Below, in pieces: positions 18,253-27,365 of a stretch of 64,000 nucleotides of DNA. The first letter of the stretch is position 1; every line of letters starts with the position of its first letter. Location: positions 62,001 through 126,000 of the forward strand of contig JAIQFY010000005.1 of assembly GCA_020072965.1 (NCBI GenBank). Reading direction: 5' to 3'. The position numbers were made by a program, and so were the translations under genes. The notes under the pieces were generated by a model. It was not told the origin of the DNA. It was given only the letters and a program-made list of their open reading frames with translations, and ran no database searches. Source of the stretch: Terriglobia bacterium (GTDB lineage: Bacteria > Acidobacteriota > Terriglobia > JAIQFV01).

Positions 18253-19461
18253 ATGTTAAAACCCATCTACATTGCATCGTACCACCAATCAAAGTTCGGG
18301 AAGCTCATGGGCATGACGGTTCCTGAGATCGTCAGGAATTCTGTTGAGGGGGTTTGCAAGATGATCGGGGTGGAAGCCTCGATCTTGGATGTGGGCTCCA
18401 TTGGCGCGGCCTGTAATTTCTCCCTAAACAGGCAAGGGCTCTTATCCGGGCTGATGGCGAGCGTGCCGGGGATGGAAGGAAAACCGATTGAAGCGGTCGA
18501 AAATGCCTGCGCCACCGGCGGTCAGGCAATTCTTTCGGTCATCCAAAAGCTCCAGATGGGCCTGGGTGAAGTGGGTGTCGCTGTGGGATATGAAAAAATG
18601 CGCGATGCCGAGGGGAAAATGGATGGCAAGCTCATCGGGGAGGTGTTGGGATACTTTTCCCATCCGGACGAAAGGGAGGGAAAAGTTTTTATTTTTCCTC
18701 ACATCTTTGCGGAAGTCATGCACTGTTATATGAAGGTTCACCAGGTCAGCGAGGAAGCCCTGGCCCAGATCGCAGTGGACGAGTATGGAAACGCCAGGCA
18801 CAATCCATTTGCCCAAATGCAGAAGGTCCAGATTACCCTGGACCAGGCCATGAAGATCGAAGGGATCAACCGTTATGTCGTCGAGGGTCTGCCGTTGAAG
18901 ACTTACGATTGCTCACAGATTACGGATGGTTATGCGGCCATGATCCTGGCGACCGAAGATGGGCTGAAAAAACTGGGTGTCCCCCGCTCAAGCTGTGTTG
19001 AAATTGCCGGATACGCCCAAGCCACGGATCCCCTGAAGAAAGTGGGGCGCGATGTCCTCAAGCCGGCGGGTGCTTTTGCGGCGATGGGAAAAGCCTATGC
19101 CATGGCGCGGATCACTCCATCGGATGTGAACGTGGCCGAAATTCATGATTGCTTTACCGTCATGGGCGCCATCGGGACTGAAGTGATCGGCAAAGCCGCC
19201 TATGGCAGAGGGGCCCAATACTGGGTCGAAGGGAAAGCGAGAGTGGATGGGGAATGTGGGATCAACACTTCGGGCGGACTCATTGCCAAGGGTCACCCGG
19301 TCGGGGCGACCGGGGTGGCCATGGTTGGTTGGGCAGCGCAACAACTGCTCGGCAAGGTCCCGCCGGAGCTGCAAGTGAAAAATGCCAAGGCCGCTGCCAC
19401 ATTCAACATCGGCGGACCCATTTGCGCGTCCGTGTGTACTGTCCTGAAACCCGCGGCGTGA
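18253..19461 (+). CDS. SCP2-type thiolase (acetyl-CoA acetyltransferase family)
   Basis: A 402-residue non-decarboxylating thiolase of the SCP-x group, which cleaves 3-oxoacyl-CoA or condenses acyl-CoA units. The nucleophilic Cys is in VENACATGG (about residue 86). The other conserved blocks are VAEIHDCFTV, with the SCP2-type His-Asp-Cys, and GGLIAKGHPVGATG with the active-site His. GAGGAG lies about 10 nt upstream of the ATG. It closes the SDR / KAS III-like / ligase set, so the four genes could activate, reduce and cleave a common acyl chain. A DUF35 partner, frequent with this thiolase group, is not present next to it. Confidence 0.88.
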   Translation: MLKPIYIASYHQSKFGKLMGMTVPEIVRNSVEGVCKMIGVEASILDVGSIGAACNFSLNRQGLLSGLMASVPGMEGKPIEAVENACATGGQAILSVIQKLQMGLGEVGVAVGYEKMRDAEGKMDGKLIGEVLGYFSHPDEREGKVFIFPHIFAEVMHCYMKVHQVSEEALAQIAVDEYGNARHNPFAQMQKVQITLDQAMKIEGINRYVVEGLPLKTYDCSQITDGYAAMILATEDGLKKLGVPRSSCVEIAGYAQATDPLKKVGRDVLKPAGAFAAMGKAYAMARITPSDVNVAEIHDCFTVMGAIGTEVIGKAAYGRGAQYWVEGKARVDGECGINTSGGLIAKGHPVGATGVAMVGWAAQQLLGKVPPELQVKNAKAAATFNIGGPICASVCTVLKPAA

Positions 19462-19659
19462 TCTGGATACGAACCGGTCGGAGCCCGATCCTTCGCGAAT
19501 CTTGAGTGGAATATTTCCCGGCTCGGACCCCTAGAGTGGTGATGGTTTGACCTGATTGCAGGCGCGCTGGAATCCTGCGGATAACACCAGTTCGCCATCA
19601 AAGCATATCCATGCCAGAGATGCTAGGCGACGACAATGCCCTCAGACCTTAAGGAAGGT

Positions 19660-19863
19660 TTAGTGTTTCGATGAGTGCAACGGCTCGGGTTTTGGAACGG
19701 GCTCGTAGACCGTGCAGTCACCACACTTTTCGAGGGTCCAGTCAACGCGCATCTTCGGGTGATCGCAGTGGTGGCGGGTATCATGAAAGGGTTCGTCCCG
19801 CTTCGGGGCTTCGGGTGCCTTGGAAAAGCGACATGATTTGAGTTTTTTGATCAGCGTGTTCAT
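19660..19863 (-). CDS. small Cys/His-rich protein (67 aa), unknown
   Basis: Unrecognised basic protein with four cysteines: one at residue 11, one in HHCDHP, and a pair in EKCGDCTVYEP. It also has several histidines, a pattern compatible with a small metal-binding (zinc-ribbon-like) fold. Composition is coding-like, with a proline-rich end. The Shine-Dalgarno is weak. It lies between the thiolase and mobA on the opposite strand. The metal-binding idea is inference. Confidence 0.55.
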   Translation of the reverse strand: MNTLIKKLKSCRFSKAPEAPKRDEPFHDTRHHCDHPKMRVDWTLEKCGDCTVYEPVPKPEPLHSSKH

Positions 19864-20013
19864 AGTTTATGTGCCTGCAGATTTAGTCTCTAACATTATA
19901 GACCATTTTTGGACGCGAGATGTGTTGGAATCCGCCCAGTGTTTGAACGGCGAGAGGAGCCGGAGAGGAATCATGATCACGGGCCGGCGCTGGCAATTCC
20001 AGGGGACAGGTCG

Positions 20014-20622
20014 ATGACATCCATTCTTCCCATAGCAGGGTTTGTGTTGGCGGGTGGAAAAAGCTCCCGGATGGGTGAAGACAAAGCCTTGATCGAGGTT
20101 AGCGGGCAGACGCTGGTGGCGCGTTCGCTAGGGCTTTTGAAATCGGTGTGCGAATCCACCACATTGATAGGGCCGAGGGACCGGTACTCCGGTTTAGGTC
20201 TGGACGTTGAAATCGTTGAAGACGCGGTAGAGCCGTGTGGCCCCCTGGGGGGAATTCTCACGGGGCTGCGTCACTCGAAGCACGATTACGCCCTTTTTCT
20301 CGCCTGTGATTTGCCATTCATGACAGACAGATTTCTCCGTTATCTGGTGGGCGCCGCCATGGTCGAGAAGCCGGACATCGTCGTGCCCGTTGACGGGTCA
20401 GGAGAATACCAGCCGCTATGCGCGGCATACTCCCGGACGTGCCTGCCCGCGATTGAGTCTGCCATTGCGGCCCGGCAGTACAAGGTGAGCTCGTTTTATA
20501 GTTCCCTCCAGAAGTTGCGAGTAATTGGTACAGGAGAGATCAGACATTTCTCGCCAGATTTTAGGATTTTTACAAACGTAAATACTCCCGAGGAATTATT
20601 GGCTGCAAAAAAGGAAAGTTGA
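20014..20622 (+). CDS. mobA: molybdenum cofactor guanylyltransferase
   Basis: Attaches GMP to molybdopterin to make Mo-bis-MGD cofactor in the cytoplasm. The start motif IAGFVLAGGKSSRMGEDKA is the classical nucleotidyltransferase P-loop with G-G-x-S-R-M-G-x-D-K. LACDLPFMTDRFL supplies the metal-binding Asp, and the C-terminal FTNVNTPEEL is conserved. The ATG at 20014 is preferred over an upstream in-frame codon at 19909 because the family motif begins about nine residues later. It is about 200 residues long, as usual. It is followed closely by an ABC ATPase gene whose TTG alternative start overlaps its stop, so the two may share a transcript. Confidence 0.9.
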   Translation: MTSILPIAGFVLAGGKSSRMGEDKALIEVSGQTLVARSLGLLKSVCESTTLIGPRDRYSGLGLDVEIVEDAVEPCGPLGGILTGLRHSKHDYALFLACDLPFMTDRFLRYLVGAAMVEKPDIVVPVDGSGEYQPLCAAYSRTCLPAIESAIAARQYKVSSFYSSLQKLRVIGTGEIRHFSPDFRIFTNVNTPEELLAAKKES

Positions 20623-20657
20623 GGCCAAACAATCCGGGCGGCTGTGGAAGCACCCTC

Positions 20658-21458
20658 ATGAATGAATCTGGTCAGTCGATGTTAAGGGTTGAGGACGAGA
20701 CCCCGTTCATACAGTTTGAGCACGTTTACAAGTCCTTCGACGAAAAAGAGGTCCTGATCGACGTGTCCTTCGACCTGCGTAAAGGGGAGACCCTGGCGAT
20801 CCTGGGTCGCAGCGGGGTGGGCAAGAGCGTGACCTTGATGCACATGGTCGGATTCATGAAGCCCGACCGTGGCAAGATCAATGTCAAGGGGCAGGACATC
20901 GTAACTCTGGACGAGCGTCAGTTGAGCTCGCTGCGCCGATGTATCTCGCTGGTGTCCCAGTCGGGAGGGTTATTTGATTCCCTGTCGGTTGCCGAAAACG
21001 TAACCTACGCTGTGAATGAAAAGCATCCTCTCAGCGATGAGGAGACTCGCCGCGAGGCCATCCGGTTCTTGAAAATGGTGGACCTTGAGGATCTCGTGGA
21101 TCTGTACCCGAAAGATTTGTCAACCGGCCACAAGCGCTGTGTCGCTATCGCCCGCGCCCTGGCAGCAGAGCCGGAGGCCATCCTTTATGACGAGCCGACC
21201 ACCATGGTCGACCCGATCCAATCGCAGCTCGTCGCGCGGCTGATCCAGCGCCTCCACAACCAGTACAAATTGACCGCGGTCGTGGTCACGCATGATTTGA
21301 AATTGACCCGGCGAGTGGCTGAGCGAGTGGTACTTCTGGAGGAAGGGCGCGTCCATTTCCTGGGGACGCGCGATGAGTTTTTTGCCTCAGGCGATCCGCT
21401 TGTCCATGAGTTCGTGATGCGCGATCACGTCGTGGCGCTCGAGGCCGGCGCGTTGTAG
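20658..21458 (+). CDS. MlaF/Ttg2A-like ABC transporter ATP-binding protein with altered signature motif
   Basis: An ATPase of the phospholipid/organic-solvent ABC transport group. Walker A is GRSGVGKS, the Q-loop SLVSQSGGLF, Walker B AILYDEPTT followed by the MlaF-type MVDP, and the switch His is in VVTHD. The ABC signature, normally LSGGM or LSGGQ, reads LSTGHKR. The ATG at 20658 (GGAAG 7 nt upstream) is chosen; a TTG at 20619 that overlaps the mobA stop is possible. The permease (MlaE) and MCE (MlaD) genes normally found beside it are missing from this window, so it is an orphan ATPase or works with distant partners. Confidence 0.85.
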   Translation: MNESGQSMLRVEDETPFIQFEHVYKSFDEKEVLIDVSFDLRKGETLAILGRSGVGKSVTLMHMVGFMKPDRGKINVKGQDIVTLDERQLSSLRRCISLVSQSGGLFDSLSVAENVTYAVNEKHPLSDEETRREAIRFLKMVDLEDLVDLYPKDLSTGHKRCVAIARALAAEPEAILYDEPTTMVDPIQSQLVARLIQRLHNQYKLTAVVVTHDLKLTRRVAERVVLLEEGRVHFLGTRDEFFASGDPLVHEFVMRDHVVALEAGAL

Positions 21459-21558
21459 AAGACTGACTCTACCATGAGCCGCAGGGTAGCATAGAGACAT
21501 CCACCCCAATCAGACGTAAGGATTTGTGCTTAGGCGTTGAGTGCTCCTTTGTGGCGCT

Positions 21559-22830
21559 CTATGCGGTGCTTAACCTCTCCACCTTGGCCCCCAAAGCGGA
21601 AAGCTTCTCCTCAATCTGTTCATAACCGCGGTCTAGATGGTAAATGCGGTCGATCACGGTCTCCCCCTGGGCTGCGAGGGCGGCGAGCACCAGGGAGGCG
21701 GAGGCGCGAAGATCGGAGGCAATCACGCTGGCGCCGCTCAAGGGAGTCGGGCCGCGGACAATAGCGCGGCGTCCTTCGATGGAAATGTCGGCCCCCATGC
21801 GGATGAGCTCCAGTGCATGCAGAAAGCGGTTTTCGAAGATCGTTTCCGTGATGATGGAACTACCTTGAGCCTGCGTCATCAGGGCCATGAATTGGGCCTG
21901 CAGATCAGTGGCAAAGCCGGGATACTCATAGGTGGTTAGATCGACTGCCCGGATCGAGGTGTGATTGCAATAATGGATGGTGGTTGAATCGGGAATCTCA
22001 ATGCGTACTCCGGCTTCAATGAGTTTTCCCACTACAGACGTCAGGTGGGAAGCGTTGCAGCCATGGAGGGTCACGTCGCCGCCGGTGATGGCAGCCGCAA
22101 TCAAGAAAGTGCCGGCTTCGATGCGATCCGGGATGATTTGATGGGTGGCTCCGTGAAGCGCTTCGACTCCTTCGATAGTAATCGTGTCCGTTCCAGCGCC
22201 CTCGATCCGGGCTCCCATCGCGGTCAACAAAGCTGCCAGGTCCACAATCTCAGGCTCCCGGGCCACATTCCGCAATGTGGTTTTGCCCTTGGCCAGCGTC
22301 GCCGCCATCATGATATTCTCGGTGCCTGTGACGGTAATTTTATCGAAGTGGATGTCGGCGCCATGCAGGGACTCCGCCTTGGCCACCACGTAGCCGTGCG
22401 AAGTGGAAATTTTGGCTCCGAGTTTCCGCAAGGCCTTGATATGCAAATCAATGGGGCGGGCCCCGATGGCGCACCCCCCGGGCAAGGAGACTCGGGCCTG
22501 GCCAAAGCGCGCGACGAGCGGTCCCAGGACGAGCACCGAAGCACGCATGGTCTTGACGAGATCGTAGGGGGCTTCCAGCGAGGAGAGTCGTTCGGCGCGG
22601 ATCGAGCATCGGTGAGCCGCCAGATCTTCGCGGGGGGAGATCTCAGCCCCCATGACTTCGAGGAGCCGCCGGAGCGTTCGAATGTCCCAGACATGAGGCA
22701 CGTTTTCGAGGTGCACCTCCTCCGGGGTCAGAAGCGCTGCAGCCATGGCCGGAAGCGCGGCGTTTTTCGCACCGCCGATCTCGACCGCGCCCCGAAGAGG
22801 GGTTCCACCCCCAATCCGAAGTTGATCCAT
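21559..22830 (-). CDS. murA: UDP-N-acetylglucosamine 1-carboxyvinyltransferase
   Basis: Transfers enolpyruvate from PEP to UDP-GlcNAc, the first committed step of peptidoglycan synthesis. The 423-residue protein has GGAKNAALP near the start (PEP/UDP-GlcNAc Lys-Asn) and the active-site Cys in [16 protein letters not shown] (Cys120), so it should be fosfomycin-sensitive. [15 protein letters not shown] is the other conserved block. The ATG at 22830 matches the family start; upstream in-frame codons to 22977 add 49 residues without homology. It is convergent with the ABC ATPase gene. Confidence 0.93.
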   Translation of the reverse strand: MDQLRIGGGTPLRGAVEIGGAKNAALPAMAAALLTPEEVHLENVPHVWDIRTLRRLLEVMGAEISPREDLAAHRCSIRAERLSSLEAPYDLVKTMRASVLVLGPLVARFGQARVSLPGGCAIGARPIDLHIKALRKLGAKISTSHGYVVAKAESLHGADIHFDKITVTGTENIMMAATLAKGKTTLRNVAREPEIVDLAALLTAMGARIEGAGTDTITIEGVEALHGATHQIIPDRIEAGTFLIAAAITGGDVTLHGCNASHLTSVVGKLIEAGVRIEIPDSTTIHYCNHTSIRAVDLTTYEYPGFATDLQAQFMALMTQAQGSSIITETIFENRFLHALELIRMGADISIEGRRAIVRGPTPLSGASVIASDLRASASLVLAALAAQGETVIDRIYHLDRGYEQIEEKLSALGAKVERLSTA

Positions 22831-23177
22831 GACAGTCTTGATCCTTTCCCTTTGCGGCGCGATGGTAACACAGCCGGTCCTCGGCAGCCAAGGTCCGTAA
22901 TCCAAGGCCAACTTCGCGGGGTTGAGAGGGAAGGTCCCCGTTGGAACGAACGCGGAGGAATGACCCGCCCGCCTCATTCCCTGCGCTAATCCGTCCCCCC
23001 ATGCACTGCCGGTTTAGCCCCCCGGGTGGAGTCTTCGATCTGCATTAAATTCACAACCTCAAAAAAGACTTGACAAGAACCGAGAAAATTATTAAAAAAC
23101 AAACGTTCATTTTTGTTGAGTGCATCCGAAATCACCACATTTCAACCGGAGCGTCGATCCCGTCCGGAGAGGAATAA
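22831..23177. other. intergenic region upstream of murA and the TetR gene
   Basis: 347 nt between divergent genes. The right half holds the TTGACA promoter and the CGTTC-containing element of the TetR gene, listed separately. The left half continues an in-frame extension of murA that lacks family homology. Confidence 0.5.
23070..23117 (+). promoter_or_regulatory. promoter and probable autoregulatory operator of the TetR gene
   Basis: TTGACA (23070-23075) is a perfect -35. An A/T-rich -10 (TTAAAA or TAAAAA) sits 16-17 nt later. Directly downstream, AACAAA and TTTGTT flank CGTTCATT (about 23098-23117), a dyad well placed for repression. ACGTTCATTTTT matches GCGTTCGTTTTT upstream of the fabG-like gene at 10 of 12 positions. 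Confidence 0.45.
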
Positions 23178-23792
23178 ATGCCCAAGCTCCACCCCACAGT
23201 CATTGATGCGAATCGCGAAAAAATCGAACAGGTCGCGTTGAGATTGTTCTGTGTGCAGGGTTTTCACGGAACCTCCATGCGCCAGATCGCCCAGCGGTCC
23301 AGGGTTTCCCTCGGGAACATTTACAATTATTATAGAACGAAGGATGAACTGTTTACCTCGATCGTCAATCACTATGCGGTGGTGATGAACCGGGAGAGGC
23401 AGAAACTGCTCGATTCCGTCAAGAACCCCTTCGATGCCCGGCAGGTGAAGGCCATGGCCCGAATGATCCGGGATCTGGTGTATCGTCACGGCGATTTCTG
23501 GCTGTTGATGTATGTCGATGTGACGGAATTCGGGAACCGGCATTTCAAAAAGTTTTTTCCGGGGTTGACTGACCTCTTCCGGCGCCATTACGGCAAACAG
23601 TTCACCCAAAGGGTGCGGCGGCGAGGAAAGGGCGAGCTCGATCCCGCAGTCGTCTTTGCTGCCATGTGGATGCAGTTCTTTAACTACTTCCTGGTGGAGC
23701 GACTGTTTCGCGGCTCGCACCATTTGGGATTGAGTGACGAGCGGGTGATTGATACATTTTCAGATTTCTACAGGCGGCTTCAGGGTTGTTGA
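23178..23792 (+). CDS. TetR/AcrR-family transcriptional regulator
   Basis: A 204-residue repressor. The N-terminal helix-turn-helix is the TetR type: ALRLFCVQGFHGTSMRQIAQ, then RVSLGNIYNYYRTKDELF (about 18-62). The remaining helices form a ligand-binding and dimerisation domain without a recognisable ligand signature. It lies just upstream of the second TonB receptor on the same strand, and may also control the fabG-ligase-thiolase set, since a related sequence motif occurs there. Many TetR proteins with similar context sense acyl-CoA; that is inference here. Confidence 0.88.
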   Translation: MPKLHPTVIDANREKIEQVALRLFCVQGFHGTSMRQIAQRSRVSLGNIYNYYRTKDELFTSIVNHYAVVMNRERQKLLDSVKNPFDARQVKAMARMIRDLVYRHGDFWLLMYVDVTEFGNRHFKKFFPGLTDLFRRHYGKQFTQRVRRRGKGELDPAVVFAAMWMQFFNYFLVERLFRGSHHLGLSDERVIDTFSDFYRRLQGC

Positions 23793-23886
23793 CGGGGACA
23801 TGAGTTTCGAGGTGAGCTGCAGAACCCTTGGCCGAGGTCCATTTGTGAAGGGCTGCTCCGTAAAGTGGTCTATTCAGGAGGATGTT

Positions 23887-26800
23887 ATGAGCATAGGAAA
23901 GATGATGATTTTCTTGCTGGCAGTGACGCTGGTTCTCGGGGGGCTTGCCACCTCCTCGCTGCGGGCGCAGGCGACCACTGGAACACTGCGCGGGGTGATT
24001 TCAGACGCGACAGGCGCCGTTATCCCGGGCGTCGGCGTTGTCCTGATTTCCGAAGCGGGCGAACGACGTACCTTGACGACGGATGCGACCGGGAACTATG
24101 TGGCAGCATTGCTCCGCCCCGGAGCATACACCGTCGAGCTTTCGATGAAGGGATTTACCACCAAAAAGATCGTAGGCGTCAAGGTAGCCGTCACGGAAGC
24201 GCGCGACCTCGACGTGCAGTTGGAGGTGTCCCAGACTCAGGAGACAGTCACCGTGACTGCCAATGCGGACATCGTGCAGACCTCTACACCAACCGAGGGG
24301 CGGGTGATCGAAGAATCGACCATTCGGCAGTTGCCTCTTCCGACGCGCAACTTTCAGCAGCTTCTGACGCTTTCCCCGGGCACGGTTTCTTCGCTTTCCA
24401 ACAACACCGAACTCGGCCGTGGCGACACAACGATCTCGGTCAATGGCCAGCGGACCACTTCCAACGATGTCCGGATCAACGGGGTGGACGCGAACTCCAT
24501 TGGAACTAACTCAACGCCCAACATTGCCACGCCTTCCACAGATTCTTTGCAGGAGTTTAAGGTTCAAACCAGTTTGTATGATGCCTCTGGAGGACGCAAT
24601 GCCGGCGGGGCGGTGGCCGCCATCACCAAGTCGGGAACCAACGGCTTTCATGGCGACTTATATGAGTTTTTCCGTAACCGCGTTCTCAACGCCAACGATT
24701 TCTTCTTGAATTCTGCCGGTCAGCCCAAACCCGTTCTGACAAGAAACCAATTTGGGGCGACCTTGGGCGGCCCTCTCAAAAAGGATCGCACCTTCTTTTT
24801 TGTGTCTTATCAGGGAACCCGGGAGCGGAATGGGGCCTCACTCTCCAACTCGATTGCCTCAGCGTTCATCGACCCCCATTTGACCGACACCAACCGGTCG
24901 AAAGCCGGACTGGCTGCTGCATTCGGTCTGCCCGCGGCCGCCATCAGCGATGTTTCGGTGGCGCTTCTGAATGCCAAGCTTCCCAATGGGCAGTTTGCAA
25001 TCCCCTCGGCCTCGACTCCCAGTGGTTTGACCCCCATCTCGGCGGTCTCCCGGTTCCGTGAAGATCAGTTCAATATCAACCTGGATCACCGGCTCAGCGA
25101 CCGCGATAGCCTTTCGGGGAAGTTCTTTTTCGCGACCAATCCGACCTTCCAGGCCCTGTTCAGCTTTGCGGGATTGTTCAATGCGAACCAGCTTCCGGGC
25201 TTCGGCGGCAACCTTGAGAATGAACAGCGGCTGTTGAGCCTTGATGAGACCCACATCTTCAGTCCGACCCTGATCAATGTCTTTCGCTTCGGATTCAGCC
25301 GCTTGAGGGTCACCTCGACGCCTGAAGAGCCATTCACCAATGCCCAATTCGGCATTTCGAATCCGATTGCGAGCTTTTTCCCGGGCATGTCCACTATCGG
25401 CGTAGTGGGTCAGTGGACGATCGGGTCGAACGCCTTTGCAGATCAATCCTCACGCATCAACATGTTTCAAATCGGCGATGCCGTCTCGTTGACTCATGGC
25501 CGACACCAGATCCGGATCGGGGGCGAGGCGCGACGTGCCCAGGTCAATTTCTTCTTTAATGCCTTTACACGGGGCCAGATGAACTTTGCGTCAATGCCCG
25601 CGTTTCTTTTGGGAGCAGGGGTGGGTATCCTGGGCTCGGGGGTCAACAACCGGGCTCTGCGAACCCTCGACTGGAGTGGTTTCGTTCAGGATGATTTCAA
25701 GGTCAGTGAACGACTCACGCTAAATCTTGGCCTCCGCTATGACCTGTACGGTGGAGCGAGTGACATCCACGGGCGGTTGGTGAACTTCCTGCCGTCGCAA
25801 TTCGTGGGTGGAAGCATTGCCTCCCCGGCGGGTCCGCCCAACGGATTTGTGCAGGCGGGCAATGCGGATCCCGGTTTGCCCGGAGTGCCCAAGGTCGACG
25901 ATGCCCTGATCCCCAATGACAGGAACAACTTCGCTCCGCGATTTGGTTTTGCCTGGCAGCCATTTCGCGGTTCGCACCTGGCCATTCGAGGCGGGTATGG
26001 AATCTATTACGACCGCACCTCCACGCGCATCTACAACACGTCGTTCCTCAACTATCCCTATTACTCAGTGGCCATCGCCGTGGCCAAGCCGTTTTCGAAC
26101 CCTTTCCCAGCACTTCCTGTGCCGACCCAATTCCCGGTGAATTCGACAATCCCCTCTACGCTGCCGGGCTTCCCGCCGCCGTTCCCAGCGGGTATCGCGG
26201 GTGTCTTTTACAATCCCGACTACCGCACCCCGTATGTCCAGCAGTTCAATTTGAATATCCAGTGGGAGCCTTTCAAGGACTACCTGCTGGAAGTGGGTTA
26301 CGTGGGATCCAAGGGGACCAAGTTGCTACAGGTCTTCAGCTTCAATCAGCCGATTTATACGTCTGCCCTCGCGCCTCCGATCGTTCCGTTCTCTTGTGGA
26401 TTGGCCGTTCCTTGTCTATCCACTCAGAAAAACGTCACGGGCGGCGTCCAGCAGGTGGAATCCAGCGGTAATGCGCACTATGACTCCTTGCAAGTGAGTT
26501 TGACCAAGCGTTTCAGCCGTGGTCTGCAGTTTCTGGCGTCTTACACCTACGCCAACTCCATTGATACCTATTCCGGCTCCGCGATCAACGAAGTATTCAA
26601 TGCGCCGGGAGACCAGCGTAACCTGGGGGTGAACCGGGGAAAGTCGGATTTCATCAGAACGCAACGCTTTGTGACGTCGTTGGTCTACGATTTACCGCCC
26701 CTGGCGGATGAGGGGACAAAAGCCGGCAAGTACTTGGCGAACCATTGGCAGATTTCGTCGATTATCACTTTGCAATCCGGTCTTCCTTTCCCAGTGATTG

Positions 26801-27237
26801 AATCGAATGGAACCTCAATTATCTCGCGGGCAAACTTTGCGCCAGGTGCGACGGCGGCGAGCGCGGTCACCAGCGGTTCGGTCGACTCGAGGTTGAATAA
26901 TTACATCAACCTGGGATCGTTCGGCTCATCCCAGCAGTTCATCGGGACCCCAGCCGCCGCGAATCCCAACTTCAGCCTGGGAGAGCCTTTCGGGACGACG
27001 GGGCGAAATATCTTCATTGGCCCCGATCAGCGGAACATGGATTTTGCGATCATCAAATTCTTCCCAATGAGCGAGAATCGCCGGCTGGAGTTCCGGACGG
27101 AGTTCTTCAACATTTTCAATACGGTGAATTTTGCTCAGCCCCAGGCGAACCTGCTGACACCCACGACATTTGGAAAGATCCTGTCAACAGCATCCGGCCC
27201 CCGGGTGATCCAATTCGCATTGAAGTATTCTTTCTGA
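23887..27237 (+). CDS. Oar-like TonB-dependent receptor with carboxypeptidase-regulatory domain
   Basis: A 1,116-residue outer-membrane receptor paralogous in architecture to the one at 8799. Signal peptide about 5-27 ending S-L-R-A-Q. Carboxypeptidase-regulatory domain about 28-110 (GVISDATGAVIPGVGVVLI, GNYVAALLRPGAYTVEL). Plug with PLPTRNFQQLLTLSPG and AAITKSGTNGFHG, and a barrel ending in F-A-L-K-Y-S-F. AGGAGG lies 5 nt before the ATG at 23887. In-frame codons from 23749 overlap the TetR gene and are rejected. A strong terminator follows. The TetR neighbour upstream is the likely regulator; the substrate is unknown. Confidence 0.92.
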   Translation: MSIGKMMIFLLAVTLVLGGLATSSLRAQATTGTLRGVISDATGAVIPGVGVVLISEAGERRTLTTDATGNYVAALLRPGAYTVELSMKGFTTKKIVGVKVAVTEARDLDVQLEVSQTQETVTVTANADIVQTSTPTEGRVIEESTIRQLPLPTRNFQQLLTLSPGTVSSLSNNTELGRGDTTISVNGQRTTSNDVRINGVDANSIGTNSTPNIATPSTDSLQEFKVQTSLYDASGGRNAGGAVAAITKSGTNGFHGDLYEFFRNRVLNANDFFLNSAGQPKPVLTRNQFGATLGGPLKKDRTFFFVSYQGTRERNGASLSNSIASAFIDPHLTDTNRSKAGLAAAFGLPAAAISDVSVALLNAKLPNGQFAIPSASTPSGLTPISAVSRFREDQFNINLDHRLSDRDSLSGKFFFATNPTFQALFSFAGLFNANQLPGFGGNLENEQRLLSLDETHIFSPTLINVFRFGFSRLRVTSTPEEPFTNAQFGISNPIASFFPGMSTIGVVGQWTIGSNAFADQSSRINMFQIGDAVSLTHGRHQIRIGGEARRAQVNFFFNAFTRGQMNFASMPAFLLGAGVGILGSGVNNRALRTLDWSGFVQDDFKVSERLTLNLGLRYDLYGGASDIHGRLVNFLPSQFVGGSIASPAGPPNGFVQAGNADPGLPGVPKVDDALIPNDRNNFAPRFGFAWQPFRGSHLAIRGGYGIYYDRTSTRIYNTSFLNYPYYSVAIAVAKPFSNPFPALPVPTQFPVNSTIPSTLPGFPPPFPAGIAGVFYNPDYRTPYVQQFNLNIQWEPFKDYLLEVGYVGSKGTKLLQVFSFNQPIYTSALAPPIVPFSCGLAVPCLSTQKNVTGGVQQVESSGNAHYDSLQVSLTKRFSRGLQFLASYTYANSIDTYSGSAINEVFNAPGDQRNLGVNRGKSDFIRTQRFVTSLVYDLPPLADEGTKAGKYLANHWQISSIITLQSGLPFPVIESNGTSIISRANFAPGATAASAVTSGSVDSRLNNYINLGSFGSSQQFIGTPAAANPNFSLGEPFGTTGRNIFIGPDQRNMDFAIIKFFPMSENRRLEFRTEFFNIFNTVNFAQPQANLLTPTTFGKILSTASGPRVIQFALKYSF

Positions 27238-27246
27238 GTGAGTTGA

Positions 27247-27287
27247 GGGGCAGGCTTTTGGCCATTGAGAAAGCTTGTCCCTTTTTT
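27247..27287 (+). terminator. intrinsic terminator of the TonB receptor gene
   Basis: GGGGCAGGCTTT pairs with AAAGCTTGTCCC over 12 positions (two G-T pairs) around an 11-nt loop, followed by TTTTTTATTTT. It starts ten nucleotides after the receptor's stop codon. It also shows that the hydrolase downstream must start after this point. Confidence 0.85.
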
Positions 27288-27365
27288 ATTTTGGGGCGTC
27301 ATGGGTCCCTCTCCTTCCTTCGCGGTCAAATCTTTCAATCGGGTATTTCCAAAAAAAGGCCAGAT

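Noticed and set aside
14726-19461. OleABCD-type olefin (long-chain hydrocarbon) cluster
   Set aside because: An SDR, a KAS III-like protein and an AMP ligase are present, but the SDR is FabG-like and not the extended OleD type. The KAS III-like protein lacks the OleA His/Asn, and there is no fitting OleB.
22045-22989. Plus-strand open frame of 314 codons
   Set aside because: Antisense to murA; its composition (many Arg/Gly/Pro/His) is that of a shadow and it has no homology.
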